Origin: Ruegeria sp. THAF33
GTDB taxonomy: Bacteria; Pseudomonadota; Alphaproteobacteria; Rhodobacterales; Rhodobacteraceae
Assembly: GCF_009363615.1 (NCBI RefSeq)
Contig: NZ_CP045385.1
Coordinates: forward strand, 124,001-188,000
DNA: 64,000 nt
Direction of reading: 5' to 3'
Shown here: positions 9,378-17,680 of the stretch, piece by piece
Position numbering within the stretch: position 1 is the stretch's first letter
How the letters are laid out: the number at the start of each line of letters is the position of its first letter
Position numbers and translations under genes: made by a program
The notes under the pieces: model-generated
What the model was told of the DNA's origin: nothing
What the model saw: the letters and a program-made list of their open reading frames with translations, nothing else
Databases searched by the model: none

Positions 9378-10663
9378 GGCAGCATTCCATCGCGAATCAT
9401 GTCGGAAAGCGTGGCGCGGAAAGCGTCAATCGCTTCATCGATCAGGCCGGGCGTATGGGCAGCCGAGGTAAGGCCCGATGTATAGGCCATCATGTCCACC
9501 CCGCGCGCCAGCATCCCATCGCGGTAGGCTTTGACTTGAGCTTTGGGCAGGCCGCGGATTTCTGCCGGAGACAGACCGGCCAGACTGTCGCGTCCAAAGT
9601 GCACATGAAAGATCGAGCTGTCGCCATAAGCCAGCCCGCTCACCCCAAGATCCGTCATCGTCCCCTTCATGCCGTCACGCATCCGCGCCGCCATTTCGTT
9701 TGCTTGGGCTTGTGCCTTGCCGGTTGCCAACAGGGGCATTGCCGCGCAAGCGGCGGCGGCGACCAGAGGCGCACCGTTGAAGGTGCCCTTGTGGCTGACC
9801 GCCGGGGCCAGCCCGTCGCGCAAAATCGCGTTGTTCATCAATTCCATGATGTCGGCCCGGCCACAAACCGCCCCGCCGGGCAGCCCGCCGGTAACGATTT
9901 TCGCCAAAGTGGTCAGATCCGGTACGATGCCATCTCGCGCCTGTCGCCCACCGGGGGACCAGCGGAAGCCGGTTATAATCTCGTCAAAGATCAACACGAC
10001 ACCGGCGTCACGGGCTATGTCATGCAGGGCATGCAATGTCTCGGTTTCCAGCGGCACGCAGCCGTAATTGGCCCCGGACGCCTCGATGATCACCGTGCCG
10101 ATACGCTCATCCTGAAGAGCAGTCTGCATGGCCTGCGGCTCGGCCGCGCAAACATGAATCAGGTCGTTCACCACGTCAGGAATGCCAAGCGAAGGCGCCC
10201 TGACACTGCCAGGTTTTGCACCTTTCAGTGCGTGATCGTGCCAGCCGTGAAAATGCCCATCGATGCGCAGCACGTGTTCTTTGCCCGACCAAGCGCGACC
10301 CAAACGCAACGCCAGCATGGTCGCCTCTGTCCCCGAGGCGGTGAAGCGCGTACGATTTGCCGACGGATAAAGCCGGTTGATCCATTCTGCCCAGAAGATC
10401 TCGGCCTCATGACAATCCGCCGAGAAAATCGACCGTTCGGCCTGTTTCCGGATCGCTTCGGTAATCACCGGATGACAATGGCCCAGCATCTGACTGGCCG
10501 AGCCCATTTTGAAATCAATATACCGCCGTCCGTCCACATCCCACTTTTCCGCCCCTACGGCGCGATCAAAATAGGCCGGATAGGGATCGCGGTATCGCAA
10601 TTCATGACTTACCCCGCCAGGCAGGGCGGCCCGGGCGCGGGTGCTGAGCTCGCTGCTGTTCAT
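9374..10663 (-). CDS. Class III PLP-dependent aminotransferase, glutamate-1-semialdehyde aminomutase-like
   Basis: A 429-residue fold-type I PLP enzyme. It shows SGTEATMLALRLGRA for cofactor phosphate binding, the HFHGWHDH segment common to glutamate-1-semialdehyde aminomutase-like proteins, FDEIITGFR with the PLP-pyridine aspartate, and the Schiff-base lysine in TTLAKIVTGGLPGG. It is unlikely to be the haem-pathway HemL because it sits between an MttB-like gene and demethylating oxidoreductases, overlapping both by ATGA. In that setting it probably deaminates the demethylated primary amine. Its amino acceptor and substrate are unknown. Confidence 0.85.
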   Translation of the reverse strand: MNSSELSTRARAALPGGVSHELRYRDPYPAYFDRAVGAEKWDVDGRRYIDFKMGSASQMLGHCHPVITEAIRKQAERSIFSADCHEAEIFWAEWINRLYPSANRTRFTASGTEATMLALRLGRAWSGKEHVLRIDGHFHGWHDHALKGAKPGSVRAPSLGIPDVVNDLIHVCAAEPQAMQTALQDERIGTVIIEASGANYGCVPLETETLHALHDIARDAGVVLIFDEIITGFRWSPGGRQARDGIVPDLTTLAKIVTGGLPGGAVCGRADIMELMNNAILRDGLAPAVSHKGTFNGAPLVAAAACAAMPLLATGKAQAQANEMAARMRDGMKGTMTDLGVSGLAYGDSSIFHVHFGRDSLAGLSPAEIRGLPKAQVKAYRDGMLARGVDMMAYTSGLTSAAHTPGLIDEAIDAFRATLSDMIRDGMLP

Positions 10664-12204
10664 GTCGGCCTGCCGATCTGTTCGCGGGTCAGACGGATGT
10701 CGAAACGCGCGCGCAATGCACGGTCAAGATCGTCCGGAATGTGGCGCGGGTAGTGGGTGGCCAAAATGTCCTGAGCACTTTGCCGGGCCAGATCGCCAAC
10801 CGGATGCGCGCCGTCCTGCTGCCATTCCCGGGGGGTGCGGCGGTCGCCGACGCCGGGGTAGAAATAGTCCGACTTCATTCGGTCGAACGTATGTGTCTCA
10901 CCCAAATAGTGACCTTCGCCATGACACACCCCGGCGATCACCTCTGCCGCGATGTTTTCAGGCGTGGCTTCTATGCCGCGCAGAGTGCGCAGGATGTTTC
11001 CCAAAAGGTCATTGTCGCTGACATAGGCTGCGTGGCTGACGCCCAGAAGGCTCGACATCATCCCGGCCGCCTGAGTAACGATGTTGGATCCAGCATGGGC
11101 CGCCATGGCCACGGCCAGCGATTTCTCGGCGCCATATTGCGCATCGAGGCACTTCGCGTCGGTAATGCCCGCGATGGATGAGGTTGGCAGGTCGAAATGC
11201 CGCCCCATCTGCGCCGCACCGGCCATCAGGATCGCCTGTTCACCGCCGCCACCGCTCATCGAGCCTGTGCGCAGATCGGCCACCAGCGGCTTCGGGGCAA
11301 AGATTGCTTTGACTTCCGGGTCGACAAGCCGGGCAAACACCAGCCCGGCCAGCGTTTCGGCCACGGCCTGCACCAGTGATCCAGCGATGGTCGCGGGGCT
11401 GGTCGCCCCGGCTTGGCCCGCGCTGATCAGCTGAACCGGGAAACCCGCATTGATCGCCGCCTCGAGCACCGCGCAGGCCTCTTCGGCAAACCGCATGGGA
11501 GGCACCACGTGGCAGACCATTACGGTCAGGAAAGGACGGGCGCGAAACGTGGCTTCGCCACCGGCAATGCGATAACAGAGCTCGGCAATGGCGGGCACAT
11601 TTTCCGGTTCACTGATCGAAATCGACACATGCTTGGACGTACCCATCAGGCAGGCATAGGCGGTGTTGATATCCATTTCAGCGTTGTCGTCGATATCTCG
11701 CGCGACAACCGAGCGGCTGAAATGATGGATGTTGTCCATCTGGTCGACGATCCGCGCCGCATCATAAAGGTCAGCAAGGGTCGAATCCCGATAAGCCCCG
11801 GTATCTAGATCAAAAACACCCGGTGCCGCGCCACCGGTCGACATATGCACCCGGGCGCCTTCTATGCATAGGTCATGCATTGGGCTCTGCCCGCACAGCG
11901 TGAACCCTCGCTGCGCTTTGCTGATCGCCTCCTGCACAAGGCCGCGGGGAAACAACAATCTGCCGTCATCGGTCAATCGGCCACCTGCTTTGGAGACCCT
12001 TTCGATCATCGAAGGGATGGCCTGGCTCAAGCCCAGCGTCTCCAGCAGCGTGAGTGCGGCGTCCTCAACCAATGCAACTTCTTTTGGGGAGAGCGGTTTG
12101 AAACGCGCGCCCTCGAGCCCGGGCCAAACCGGCGGGTTGGGATCGGGTTCATCCGTTTGTTTCAGGCGCTCTTTCCGACCACGCCTTCGGGATTCCACGG
12201 TCAT
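10660..12204 (-). CDS. Trimethylamine methyltransferase family protein, non-pyrrolysine MttB type
   Basis: A 514-residue member of the MttB superfamily (COG5598). The family core is visible in GARVHMSTGGAAPGVFDLDT, MDNIHHFSR, LISAGQAGATSPATIAG and THTFDRMKSDYFYPGVGDR. Archaeal MttB reads through an in-frame amber codon as pyrrolysine; here the frame is uninterrupted, so this is the non-pyrrolysine branch that includes glycine-betaine and other quaternary-amine methyltransferases. It would move a methyl group from a quaternary amine to a corrinoid protein or folate, yet no corrinoid protein gene is adjacent. It is the first gene of the operon, divergent from the LysR gene at 12313. Confidence 0.85.
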   Translation of the reverse strand: MTVESRRRGRKERLKQTDEPDPNPPVWPGLEGARFKPLSPKEVALVEDAALTLLETLGLSQAIPSMIERVSKAGGRLTDDGRLLFPRGLVQEAISKAQRGFTLCGQSPMHDLCIEGARVHMSTGGAAPGVFDLDTGAYRDSTLADLYDAARIVDQMDNIHHFSRSVVARDIDDNAEMDINTAYACLMGTSKHVSISISEPENVPAIAELCYRIAGGEATFRARPFLTVMVCHVVPPMRFAEEACAVLEAAINAGFPVQLISAGQAGATSPATIAGSLVQAVAETLAGLVFARLVDPEVKAIFAPKPLVADLRTGSMSGGGGEQAILMAGAAQMGRHFDLPTSSIAGITDAKCLDAQYGAEKSLAVAMAAHAGSNIVTQAAGMMSSLLGVSHAAYVSDNDLLGNILRTLRGIEATPENIAAEVIAGVCHGEGHYLGETHTFDRMKSDYFYPGVGDRRTPREWQQDGAHPVGDLARQSAQDILATHYPRHIPDDLDRALRARFDIRLTREQIGRPT

Positions 12205-12268
12205 TTTTGCATGAGTCCAACTTAATATTGTCCTACATTGCTCTTACCTACAGACCTATACAAATGGT

Positions 12269-12287
12269 CATTTCTCAGCGAGAAATG
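12269..12287. promoter_or_regulatory. Perfect inverted repeat, candidate LysR operator
   Basis: CATTTCTC-AGC-GAGAAATG is a perfect 8-bp inverted repeat with a 3-bp spacer. It contains the T-N11-A core of LysR-type sites (TTCTCAGCGAGAA). It lies 26 bases before the LysR start and 65 bases before the mttB-like start in the divergent promoter region, as expected for control of both. Confidence 0.65.
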
Positions 12288-12312
12288 AGTTTTACTCACC
12301 TATGGAGCAAAC

Positions 12313-13203
12313 ATGCTACCTTCTCTCTCTGCCCTTCGTGCGTTTGATGCAGCCGCAAGGCGGGGGAGCTTTCGCGCCGCCGCCGAGCATCTGTCGATTA
12401 CCCCAACCGCGATCAGCCACCATATCCGGGGCCTCGAAGACACTCTTGGGGTCAAGCTGTTCGAGCGTACCGGACGTCAGGTCAGGCTGACCGAAGACGG
12501 CATACGACTGGCCGAAACGACCGGGCAGGCATTCGGCATGCTAAACGATACGGTTCGTGCCCTGCGACGGACCTCGCGCAAGGTGGTGCGCCTTGCCGCA
12601 GGTCCGATTTTCACTGCCCGTTGGCTGATGCCCCGGATCAGCGACCTCTGGGAGCAGTATCCCCGGATCGAGCTGGAGGTTGTGCCGCATTATCGGCCCC
12701 GCATGGGCAATCACACCCAAGCGGATATTGTAATCAGCTGGGAGCGCCTTGCAGATATGCCGAGCAGTGCCATAAAGCTTCTCGAGTTGCGCCCCGTCGC
12801 AATTGCCAGCAAGGGGTATATTGACCAACATGGGGCAATCCAAGCGCCCGAGGATTTGTTGACCTTGCCTATTCTACACCAAAGGAACCATTGGGGTTGG
12901 CTTGACTGGTTTGCCGCCATGGGCGTGCAACCGGAAACCCCTTTGCGGGGGGCTGTGTTCGAAGATGCCAATGTTCTTTTTCGGGGCGCAGCCGAAGGTC
13001 AGGGGGCTATTGTTGGCTGGCTACCTTTGATTGAACAGGACCTGAGGGAAAGACGGGTTGTTCGCTTGTTCGAAGAAGACATTACACCAACTCACGGGTA
13101 TTTCGTTGAAGCCTGGGAAGGCAACCGAACCCGGAGAGAGACGCAGGACGTTCTGGATTGGCTGAGTTCTCAGAACTGTGCGCTGGACGCCCCTGGAGCC
13201 TGA
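12313..13203 (+). CDS. LysR family transcriptional regulator (GcvA-like)
   Basis: A 296-residue LysR protein. The N-terminal winged helix-turn-helix reads LRAFDAAARRGSFRAAAEHL then ITPTAISHHIRGLEDTLG, and the remainder is the two-lobed effector domain. The ATG at 12313 has GGAG nine bases upstream. It is divergent from the methylamine-type operon, with a strong palindrome between them, so it most likely activates that operon in response to its substrate or a breakdown product. Confidence 0.9.
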   Translation: MLPSLSALRAFDAAARRGSFRAAAEHLSITPTAISHHIRGLEDTLGVKLFERTGRQVRLTEDGIRLAETTGQAFGMLNDTVRALRRTSRKVVRLAAGPIFTARWLMPRISDLWEQYPRIELEVVPHYRPRMGNHTQADIVISWERLADMPSSAIKLLELRPVAIASKGYIDQHGAIQAPEDLLTLPILHQRNHWGWLDWFAAMGVQPETPLRGAVFEDANVLFRGAAEGQGAIVGWLPLIEQDLRERRVVRLFEEDITPTHGYFVEAWEGNRTRRETQDVLDWLSSQNCALDAPGA

Positions 13204-13591
13204 AGGCGAGACTGGTGCCATGTCCAAACCGGCCATTGGGGTTTGTCGCTGTGGTAGCCCAGTTCGAAAAACGCCTGTACGATTTGACAGGTTCAATGGC
13301 AGGATTGTCCCTCGATCTGTGAAGCGGAAAAGGTCGGGTATTCGCTCTGGCAGCGAAAGTCCGCAGAGCGAGTTGTGATCAATGCAACTGAGTTGGCTGC
13401 TGGATGTCCGTTCAGGGCCGTCCAAGACGGCTACCTTTTGTTGGGTCATATGAAATGCTGCGTTCGATCTTATGGCCGCGAAGAGCCCGTATTTAGTAAT
13501 GCTGCGCGTCTTCTAGGCGGCAGAAAAGCGTAAAAAACTGCCGTTCTCACTGGCCCGTTGCGGATCAGGTGTGTGGTGAAAACCTAAGGCT
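13204..13591. other. Intergenic stretch with no supported gene
   Basis: About 390 bases between the convergent LysR and GlpD-like genes. Short frames exist on both strands, but they lack ribosome sites and recognisable motifs. I see no strong terminator hairpin. Confidence 0.4.
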
Positions 13592-15214
13592 TCAATCGGC
13601 CCCCTGTTTTCGCCTGAAGCGGTCAAGTTGAGCCTGATAGGCGATTAGCTCATCTTCAATCCTTGAATTTGTCCAGCCCAGATGTGGCGCTGCAGTCTCG
13701 GCAATTTTGCGGGCTTGTCCCAGGCCTTGATCCGGTTCCCACCCCAGACCAAGCCTCCGCATGAGCAAATCAGCCAGATTGGCGGGCATTTCGTTGCGCG
13801 CGCAACGCGCAATCTCGGAGCTGTAATCCTTTGGCATCTGGTTGCCGTCACATGCAGCGTCGTAGTCGAATATTGTCTGAGCGCTACAGTATTGCAGATC
13901 GCGCCGATCTCCGGAGGGCACTAGTCGCTTTTGAATCTCCCGGGTGATTTTTCTTGCGACGCGCCTATGGGTCATGATCGGGCCACCAGTCAGCGCCAGC
14001 ATGTTGGGCAATCCATCAACCGCCAAATCATGTATCTTGATCTCGCGACTACCCATTGGATCCAGCGGATCACGCGTCAGCGGGTTGACGCCAGCCCAGG
14101 TAAACAGCACATCGCTGGGTTCCAAAGACAGCTTTGGAAGACACCGGTTGGTTTCCGAAACCATCCATTCAATTTCCTGGTCCGTCGCCGAGACGCTAGC
14201 GGCATCTCCTTGGAATGGTGTTCGCGTCAAACCGACATAATGGATACCGCGAAAGGGTAGGCAATAAAGTGGCTCGCCTATGCTGTTATAGGTGAATACC
14301 CCCCAATCAGCGAATTCCTCTGGCAGTTGAACCGCAATATGTATGCCCTTCATCCCCGCACATCTGGGAGCCGTATTTGAACCAGTCCTGGCAGTCACAT
14401 CATCGACCCAAGCCCCTGCCAGATTGAGGACAAAGTCCGCGGTGACAGTGGCCGATTCAGGGGTGTGCAATGCGCCCTGCTCAGTCGATTGCAGCGTAAT
14501 GTGCCACCGCGCATCCTTTTGCGCTTGCCTGATCTCCACCACCCGTGTGTAGTTACGAACGCACGCTCCCATCCGACGCGCATCAAACAGGGCATCCAGC
14601 GCGATACGCTCTGGCCAATCAAATAGATACTCCTGAAAAACCGCGATGCTGCGCAGCTTTTCAGGATCGCGCAACCATGGACTGATCGGAACCTGGTCGG
14701 TTTGGCCGGGGCGACAGCGACGATACTTAAGCGGCTCGCCGGTCGGACTAGTCATCCGTAGTGCTGCAAAGGCCGCATCCAGTTGCCAGGGGGTGTATTG
14801 ATCATCTGAATAGATCGGCAAACAGAAGTTGATTGGCTTTACCCGGATGGGGATCGTGCGCACGATTTCGTCTCTGGCAAGCATGTCATCACGAACGGTT
14901 TTCATGGACATAGCCAGATGCCGTGGGCGCAACAACGTCCGCCAAATATTGGAGCCTGATGCCAAATGCCTGAGACCACAATGGAGCAAGCGACTGGACC
15001 GGCTGGTTGCCCCATTGGCAAAATCACCCTGATCGACCACAAGCACCTTGTACCCGGCCGCGCAGAGATGTTGGGCGGCGCTGGCGCCATTAATTCCGGC
15101 ACCGACAACGGCAATATCAAAGTGGGTTTGCTCTAACTGGGACAGTCCGTGAGGTGACGTCGATGCGTTCGGCGGCAATGGTGTCTCCTTTTGTATCGTT
15201 ATTGGTTTCAGCAT
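13592..15214 (-). CDS. glpD: Glycerol-3-phosphate dehydrogenase/oxidase family protein
   Basis: About 540 residues from the ATG at 15214; the frame also opens at a TTG 33 bases earlier. It has the FAD motif IAVVGAGINGASAAQHL, the GlpD-type segment GATSRSSRLLHCGLRHL, a substrate-domain stretch LYCLPFRGIHYVGLTRTPF and a C-terminal DAO_C helical domain rich in Arg and Glu. GlpD oxidises glycerol-3-phosphate to dihydroxyacetone phosphate at the membrane and passes electrons to quinone. No glycerol transporter or kinase gene is adjacent, so this may be an accessory copy or a relative with another substrate. GGTGGA lies about 11 bases upstream of the chosen start. Confidence 0.78.
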   Translation of the reverse strand: MLKPITIQKETPLPPNASTSPHGLSQLEQTHFDIAVVGAGINGASAAQHLCAAGYKVLVVDQGDFANGATSRSSRLLHCGLRHLASGSNIWRTLLRPRHLAMSMKTVRDDMLARDEIVRTIPIRVKPINFCLPIYSDDQYTPWQLDAAFAALRMTSPTGEPLKYRRCRPGQTDQVPISPWLRDPEKLRSIAVFQEYLFDWPERIALDALFDARRMGACVRNYTRVVEIRQAQKDARWHITLQSTEQGALHTPESATVTADFVLNLAGAWVDDVTARTGSNTAPRCAGMKGIHIAVQLPEEFADWGVFTYNSIGEPLYCLPFRGIHYVGLTRTPFQGDAASVSATDQEIEWMVSETNRCLPKLSLEPSDVLFTWAGVNPLTRDPLDPMGSREIKIHDLAVDGLPNMLALTGGPIMTHRRVARKITREIQKRLVPSGDRRDLQYCSAQTIFDYDAACDGNQMPKDYSSEIARCARNEMPANLADLLMRRLGLGWEPDQGLGQARKIAETAAPHLGWTNSRIEDELIAYQAQLDRFRRKQGAD

Positions 15215-15411
15215 GAAAAGGTACGAATTCCACCAGTTTCCGACCAAATCCCAATGTCATGGGAATTTCTATCTGCCATCAGACGGTATATACTCTGAGC
15301 CACATTCTAGCGATGGCAGCCGCGAAACTTAACTATAGCGCTTTGCATTGTACGCAAAACACAGAAAGCGCCAGTTTCGGTCATTTGTTCGACGGCGGCG
15401 AAAGTTCACTT

Positions 15412-16230
15412 GGTTTTGTTGCAAAGATTTGAGCCCGTTGAGTTGTTTCGGCAATCGCTTGTGAGTCAGGTGGCGAGCTCAGCAAACTGCTGAAATGGGC
15501 AGAGTCCGGGCGTGATTTGACCCTTGCGGATCATGTGCGCCACTTCTATTCCGTCAAGCGTTGCCGCCGCTGAAGCAAAGGCCTTGAACCCCAGCATTGG
15601 CCGAGTGCGTCTCTTGATGAAACGGTGGTCCTGTTCCACGATATTGTTCAAGTATTTCCGCCTCACCATCTCAATTGGGATCGGGCAGCCAAAGCTTTTG
15701 AGCATTTTGTTGATGGCCTTGATGCCGGCGGTGTTGGCACCGCTCTTGTCGATCACAATCTTCTTCGGCAACCCATTGATCTCCAACATCCTGGCGAAGA
15801 ACTTGGTGGCGGCTGGTTTGTTGCGACGTCGCGAAAGCATGAAATCAAGGGTCTTGCCGTGCTTGTCGACAGCTCGATAGAGGTAAACCCACGCGCCTTT
15901 AACTTTGATGTAAGTTTCGTCCATTCTCCACGAACGATTACAAGGCCCTTTGCGGCGACGTGCTGCCTCAGCGATTGCACCAGAATACCGTGTTACCCAC
16001 CGGTTCAGCGTGGTGTGGTCCACTGAAACACCGCGCTCGGCCATGATTTCTTCCAGATCCCGGTAAGACACACCGTATCGGACATAGAAAAACACCGCGA
16101 ACAGGATCACATCCTTCGGATATTGCGCGCCTTTGAAGGAAACCATGAACTGACTTTCGACTGATTTTACCGAAAGTCATTCACCCGCAGCATCTGACCT
16201 CGTCAACAGCCAAAAGTTTGCAACAGATCC
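15412..16230 (-). mobile_element. IS6-family insertion sequence, about 819 bp
   Basis: Imperfect terminal inverted repeats bound a single transposase gene: GGTTTTGTTGCAAAG at 15412 inward, and GGATCTGTTGCAAAC reading inward from 16230. Both share the TGTTGCAAA core typical of IS6 ends. The 8-bp flanks (15404-15411 and 16231-16238) do not match, so no target duplication is seen. The right flank is the cut end of an ABC ATPase gene whose remainder is not found on the left side, suggesting IS-mediated deletion or recombination after insertion. Confidence 0.8.
15466..16146 (-). CDS. IS6 family transposase
   Basis: A 226-residue, apparently intact DDE transposase. The N-terminal part has SYRDLEEIMAERGVSVDHTT and LNRWVTRYS, the usual IS6 helix-turn-helix region. 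The catalytic acidic residues are D in MDETYIKVKG, D in VIDKSGANTAG and E in NIVEQDHRFIKRR. Length and motif order match IS26-like transposases. IS6 elements move by replicative transposition and cointegrate formation. It is the only gene in the element. Confidence 0.92.
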   Translation of the reverse strand: MVSFKGAQYPKDVILFAVFFYVRYGVSYRDLEEIMAERGVSVDHTTLNRWVTRYSGAIAEAARRRKGPCNRSWRMDETYIKVKGAWVYLYRAVDKHGKTLDFMLSRRRNKPAATKFFARMLEINGLPKKIVIDKSGANTAGIKAINKMLKSFGCPIPIEMVRRKYLNNIVEQDHRFIKRRTRPMLGFKAFASAAATLDGIEVAHMIRKGQITPGLCPFQQFAELAT

Positions 16231-16466
16231 TGGCGCAGATCATGGCCTGCGACCGTGATTTCACCGTCCGGCGCCACAAGCAATCGCGTGAGCAGCGACA
16301 CCAGTGTCGATTTACCGGCCCCATTCGGACCGAGCAGACCGCAGAACATCCCCGCCGACACGTCAAAAGAGACAGCATCCAAAGCCGTCTTGGCGCCATA
16401 ATGAAAGCTCAGGTCGCGTACGGCGAGACCAGGATCGGTTTCCGCCGAGGGGCGCGCGTCTGACAT
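16231..16466 (-). pseudogene. 5' remnant of ABC transporter ATP-binding gene, truncated by the IS6 element
   Basis: An ATG at 16466 with GGAGGA just upstream opens a 78-codon stub. It encodes LAVRDLSFHYGAKTALDAVS and a complete Walker A, GLLGPNGAGKST, and then VAGHDLR before the frame runs into the IS end. The Q-loop, signature motif and Walker B are absent. The sequence resembles the ATPase of ABC systems associated with PQQ-dependent alcohol oxidation (family recall, not a search). The ribosome site is intact, so a short fusion ending in IS sequence may still be made, but it cannot be a working ATPase. Confidence 0.8.
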
Positions 16467-16616
16467 TCTTCCTCCGTCCCGAACCATGGTTCTTGACAGC
16501 AGCTTGCATCGTCGGGGCGCGTTTCTCAACCTTCCAGTCCGAGGCCGGACCACGACTTAAGTATGTGAAGCTTCACGGATTTGATGGTATTTCCCGAAGG
16601 ATCCGTCGCCAAAACT

Positions 16617-16648
16617 GGCCAGCCGAGACTGTCAGGGGAAGGCTGGCC
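16617..16648. other. Hairpin downstream of LysR gene
   Basis: GGCCAGCC at 16617-16624 pairs perfectly with GGCTGGCC at 16641-16648 across a 16-nt loop. It lies just past the stop of the reverse-strand LysR gene at 16687. No T-run follows, so it is at best a weak terminator or processing site. Confidence 0.3.
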
Positions 16649-16686
16649 TGATCGGCGCGAACACCCCGTTTTGCGGGTACCGCTTT

Positions 16687-17571
16687 TCAGTTTGCGTTCA
16701 GCAAAAACGATCTGAACTCTTTGAAGGCGGGGGATCTGCTGAAAGAGGGTGTGAATTTGGCCACCATTGCGCGGGGAAGCTTCAACGAGGCCGAAAACGG
16801 GCGAACCAGATCGCCATTGTCCAGCAATTTCTGAACCAGAACTTCGTGCGCCATCAACACGCCACCGCCATGACGCGCCTCTTCCAGCGCGACGGAATAC
16901 AACGAGTGCACGGTTCCCGTCTTCGGTACACGTGCGCCATCTGGTTGGCTGTTCAGCCAATTGTCCCAATCATTTGCCCATGCCCCGTCATGGAGAAGGG
17001 TTTCCTGCGAAAGATCTGAAACAGATTTCAATCTGTCCGCGACCGAGGGCGCGCAAACCGGGAAAATCACATCTTCGGCTATTTTGATTTCGTTGATTCC
17101 GATCGTTTCACCGGAAAAGAACAAAGTCATGTCAAATGGTTCACGCGCAAGGTTTGGCGGCGTTTCAAGGGCCACAACAGACACGGACAAATCCGGGGCA
17201 ATTTGCCTGAGCGTTCCAAGTCTGGGCGCCAGCCACAATTGCGCGATCGACGGCAGCGCGGCGACCTTGACCTTGCGCGGCAGGGCCTTGGTTCGAAGTT
17301 CCTGCACGGCCATTCCCAATTGATCAAACGCCTGGGTGAACCCGGGCAAAAGCTCTTCGGCGAGCGCCGTCATCTCGACCCCGCGGGCATTTCGGACAAA
17401 AAGTTGGGTGCCGGCCCAGGCTTCAAGGGCCTTGACGTGCTGAGTTATCGCGCCTGGTGTAACGGATAGCTCGTCTGCCGCAGCGGCAAAACTTCCAAGC
17501 CGAGCCGCCGCTTCAAATGCTCGTAAAGCATTGAGATGTGGGCCTTTCGGGCGACGAGGGGAAAGTGACAT
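16687..17571 (-). CDS. LysR family transcriptional regulator (GcvA-like)
   Basis: About 294 residues from the ATG at 17571; an ATG at 17667 in frame would run into the glyA-like promoter region. The DNA-binding part is LNALRAFEAAARLGSFAAAA then VTPGAITQHVKALEAWAG, followed by a LysR substrate domain. It diverges from the serine hydroxymethyltransferase-like gene at 17681 and most likely controls it. An inverted repeat, GCAAAT-N14-ATTTGC, lies between them. Confidence 0.88.
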   Translation of the reverse strand: MSLSPRRPKGPHLNALRAFEAAARLGSFAAAADELSVTPGAITQHVKALEAWAGTQLFVRNARGVEMTALAEELLPGFTQAFDQLGMAVQELRTKALPRKVKVAALPSIAQLWLAPRLGTLRQIAPDLSVSVVALETPPNLAREPFDMTLFFSGETIGINEIKIAEDVIFPVCAPSVADRLKSVSDLSQETLLHDGAWANDWDNWLNSQPDGARVPKTGTVHSLYSVALEEARHGGGVLMAHEVLVQKLLDNGDLVRPFSASLKLPRAMVAKFTPSFSRSPAFKEFRSFLLNAN

Positions 17572-17596
17572 CCATTTAAGCCTTAGTTTTTCTGCG

Positions 17597-17622
17597 GCAA
17601 ATAAATAGCAATACTGATTTGC
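17597..17622. promoter_or_regulatory. Inverted repeat in LysR/glyA-like divergent region
   Basis: GCAAAT (17597-17602) and ATTTGC (17617-17622) form an interrupted inverted repeat in the 109-bp divergent gap. Position and size suit a LysR-type recognition site. The short arms make this tentative. Confidence 0.35.
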
Positions 17623-17680
17623 TTCGGCCAGTGGAACTCTGGAATTTTGGAGAAAACGCAATCGCATCGGAGGAGCCCGG

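Noticed and set aside
9374-10663. The aminotransferase as the haem-pathway HemL.
   Set aside because: Its operon of methylamine-type catabolic genes and coupled translation do not fit a tetrapyrrole role.
10660-12204. Whether the MttB-like gene is a pyrrolysine-containing MttB.
   Set aside because: The frame has no in-frame amber codon and no pyrrolysine genes are present in the window.
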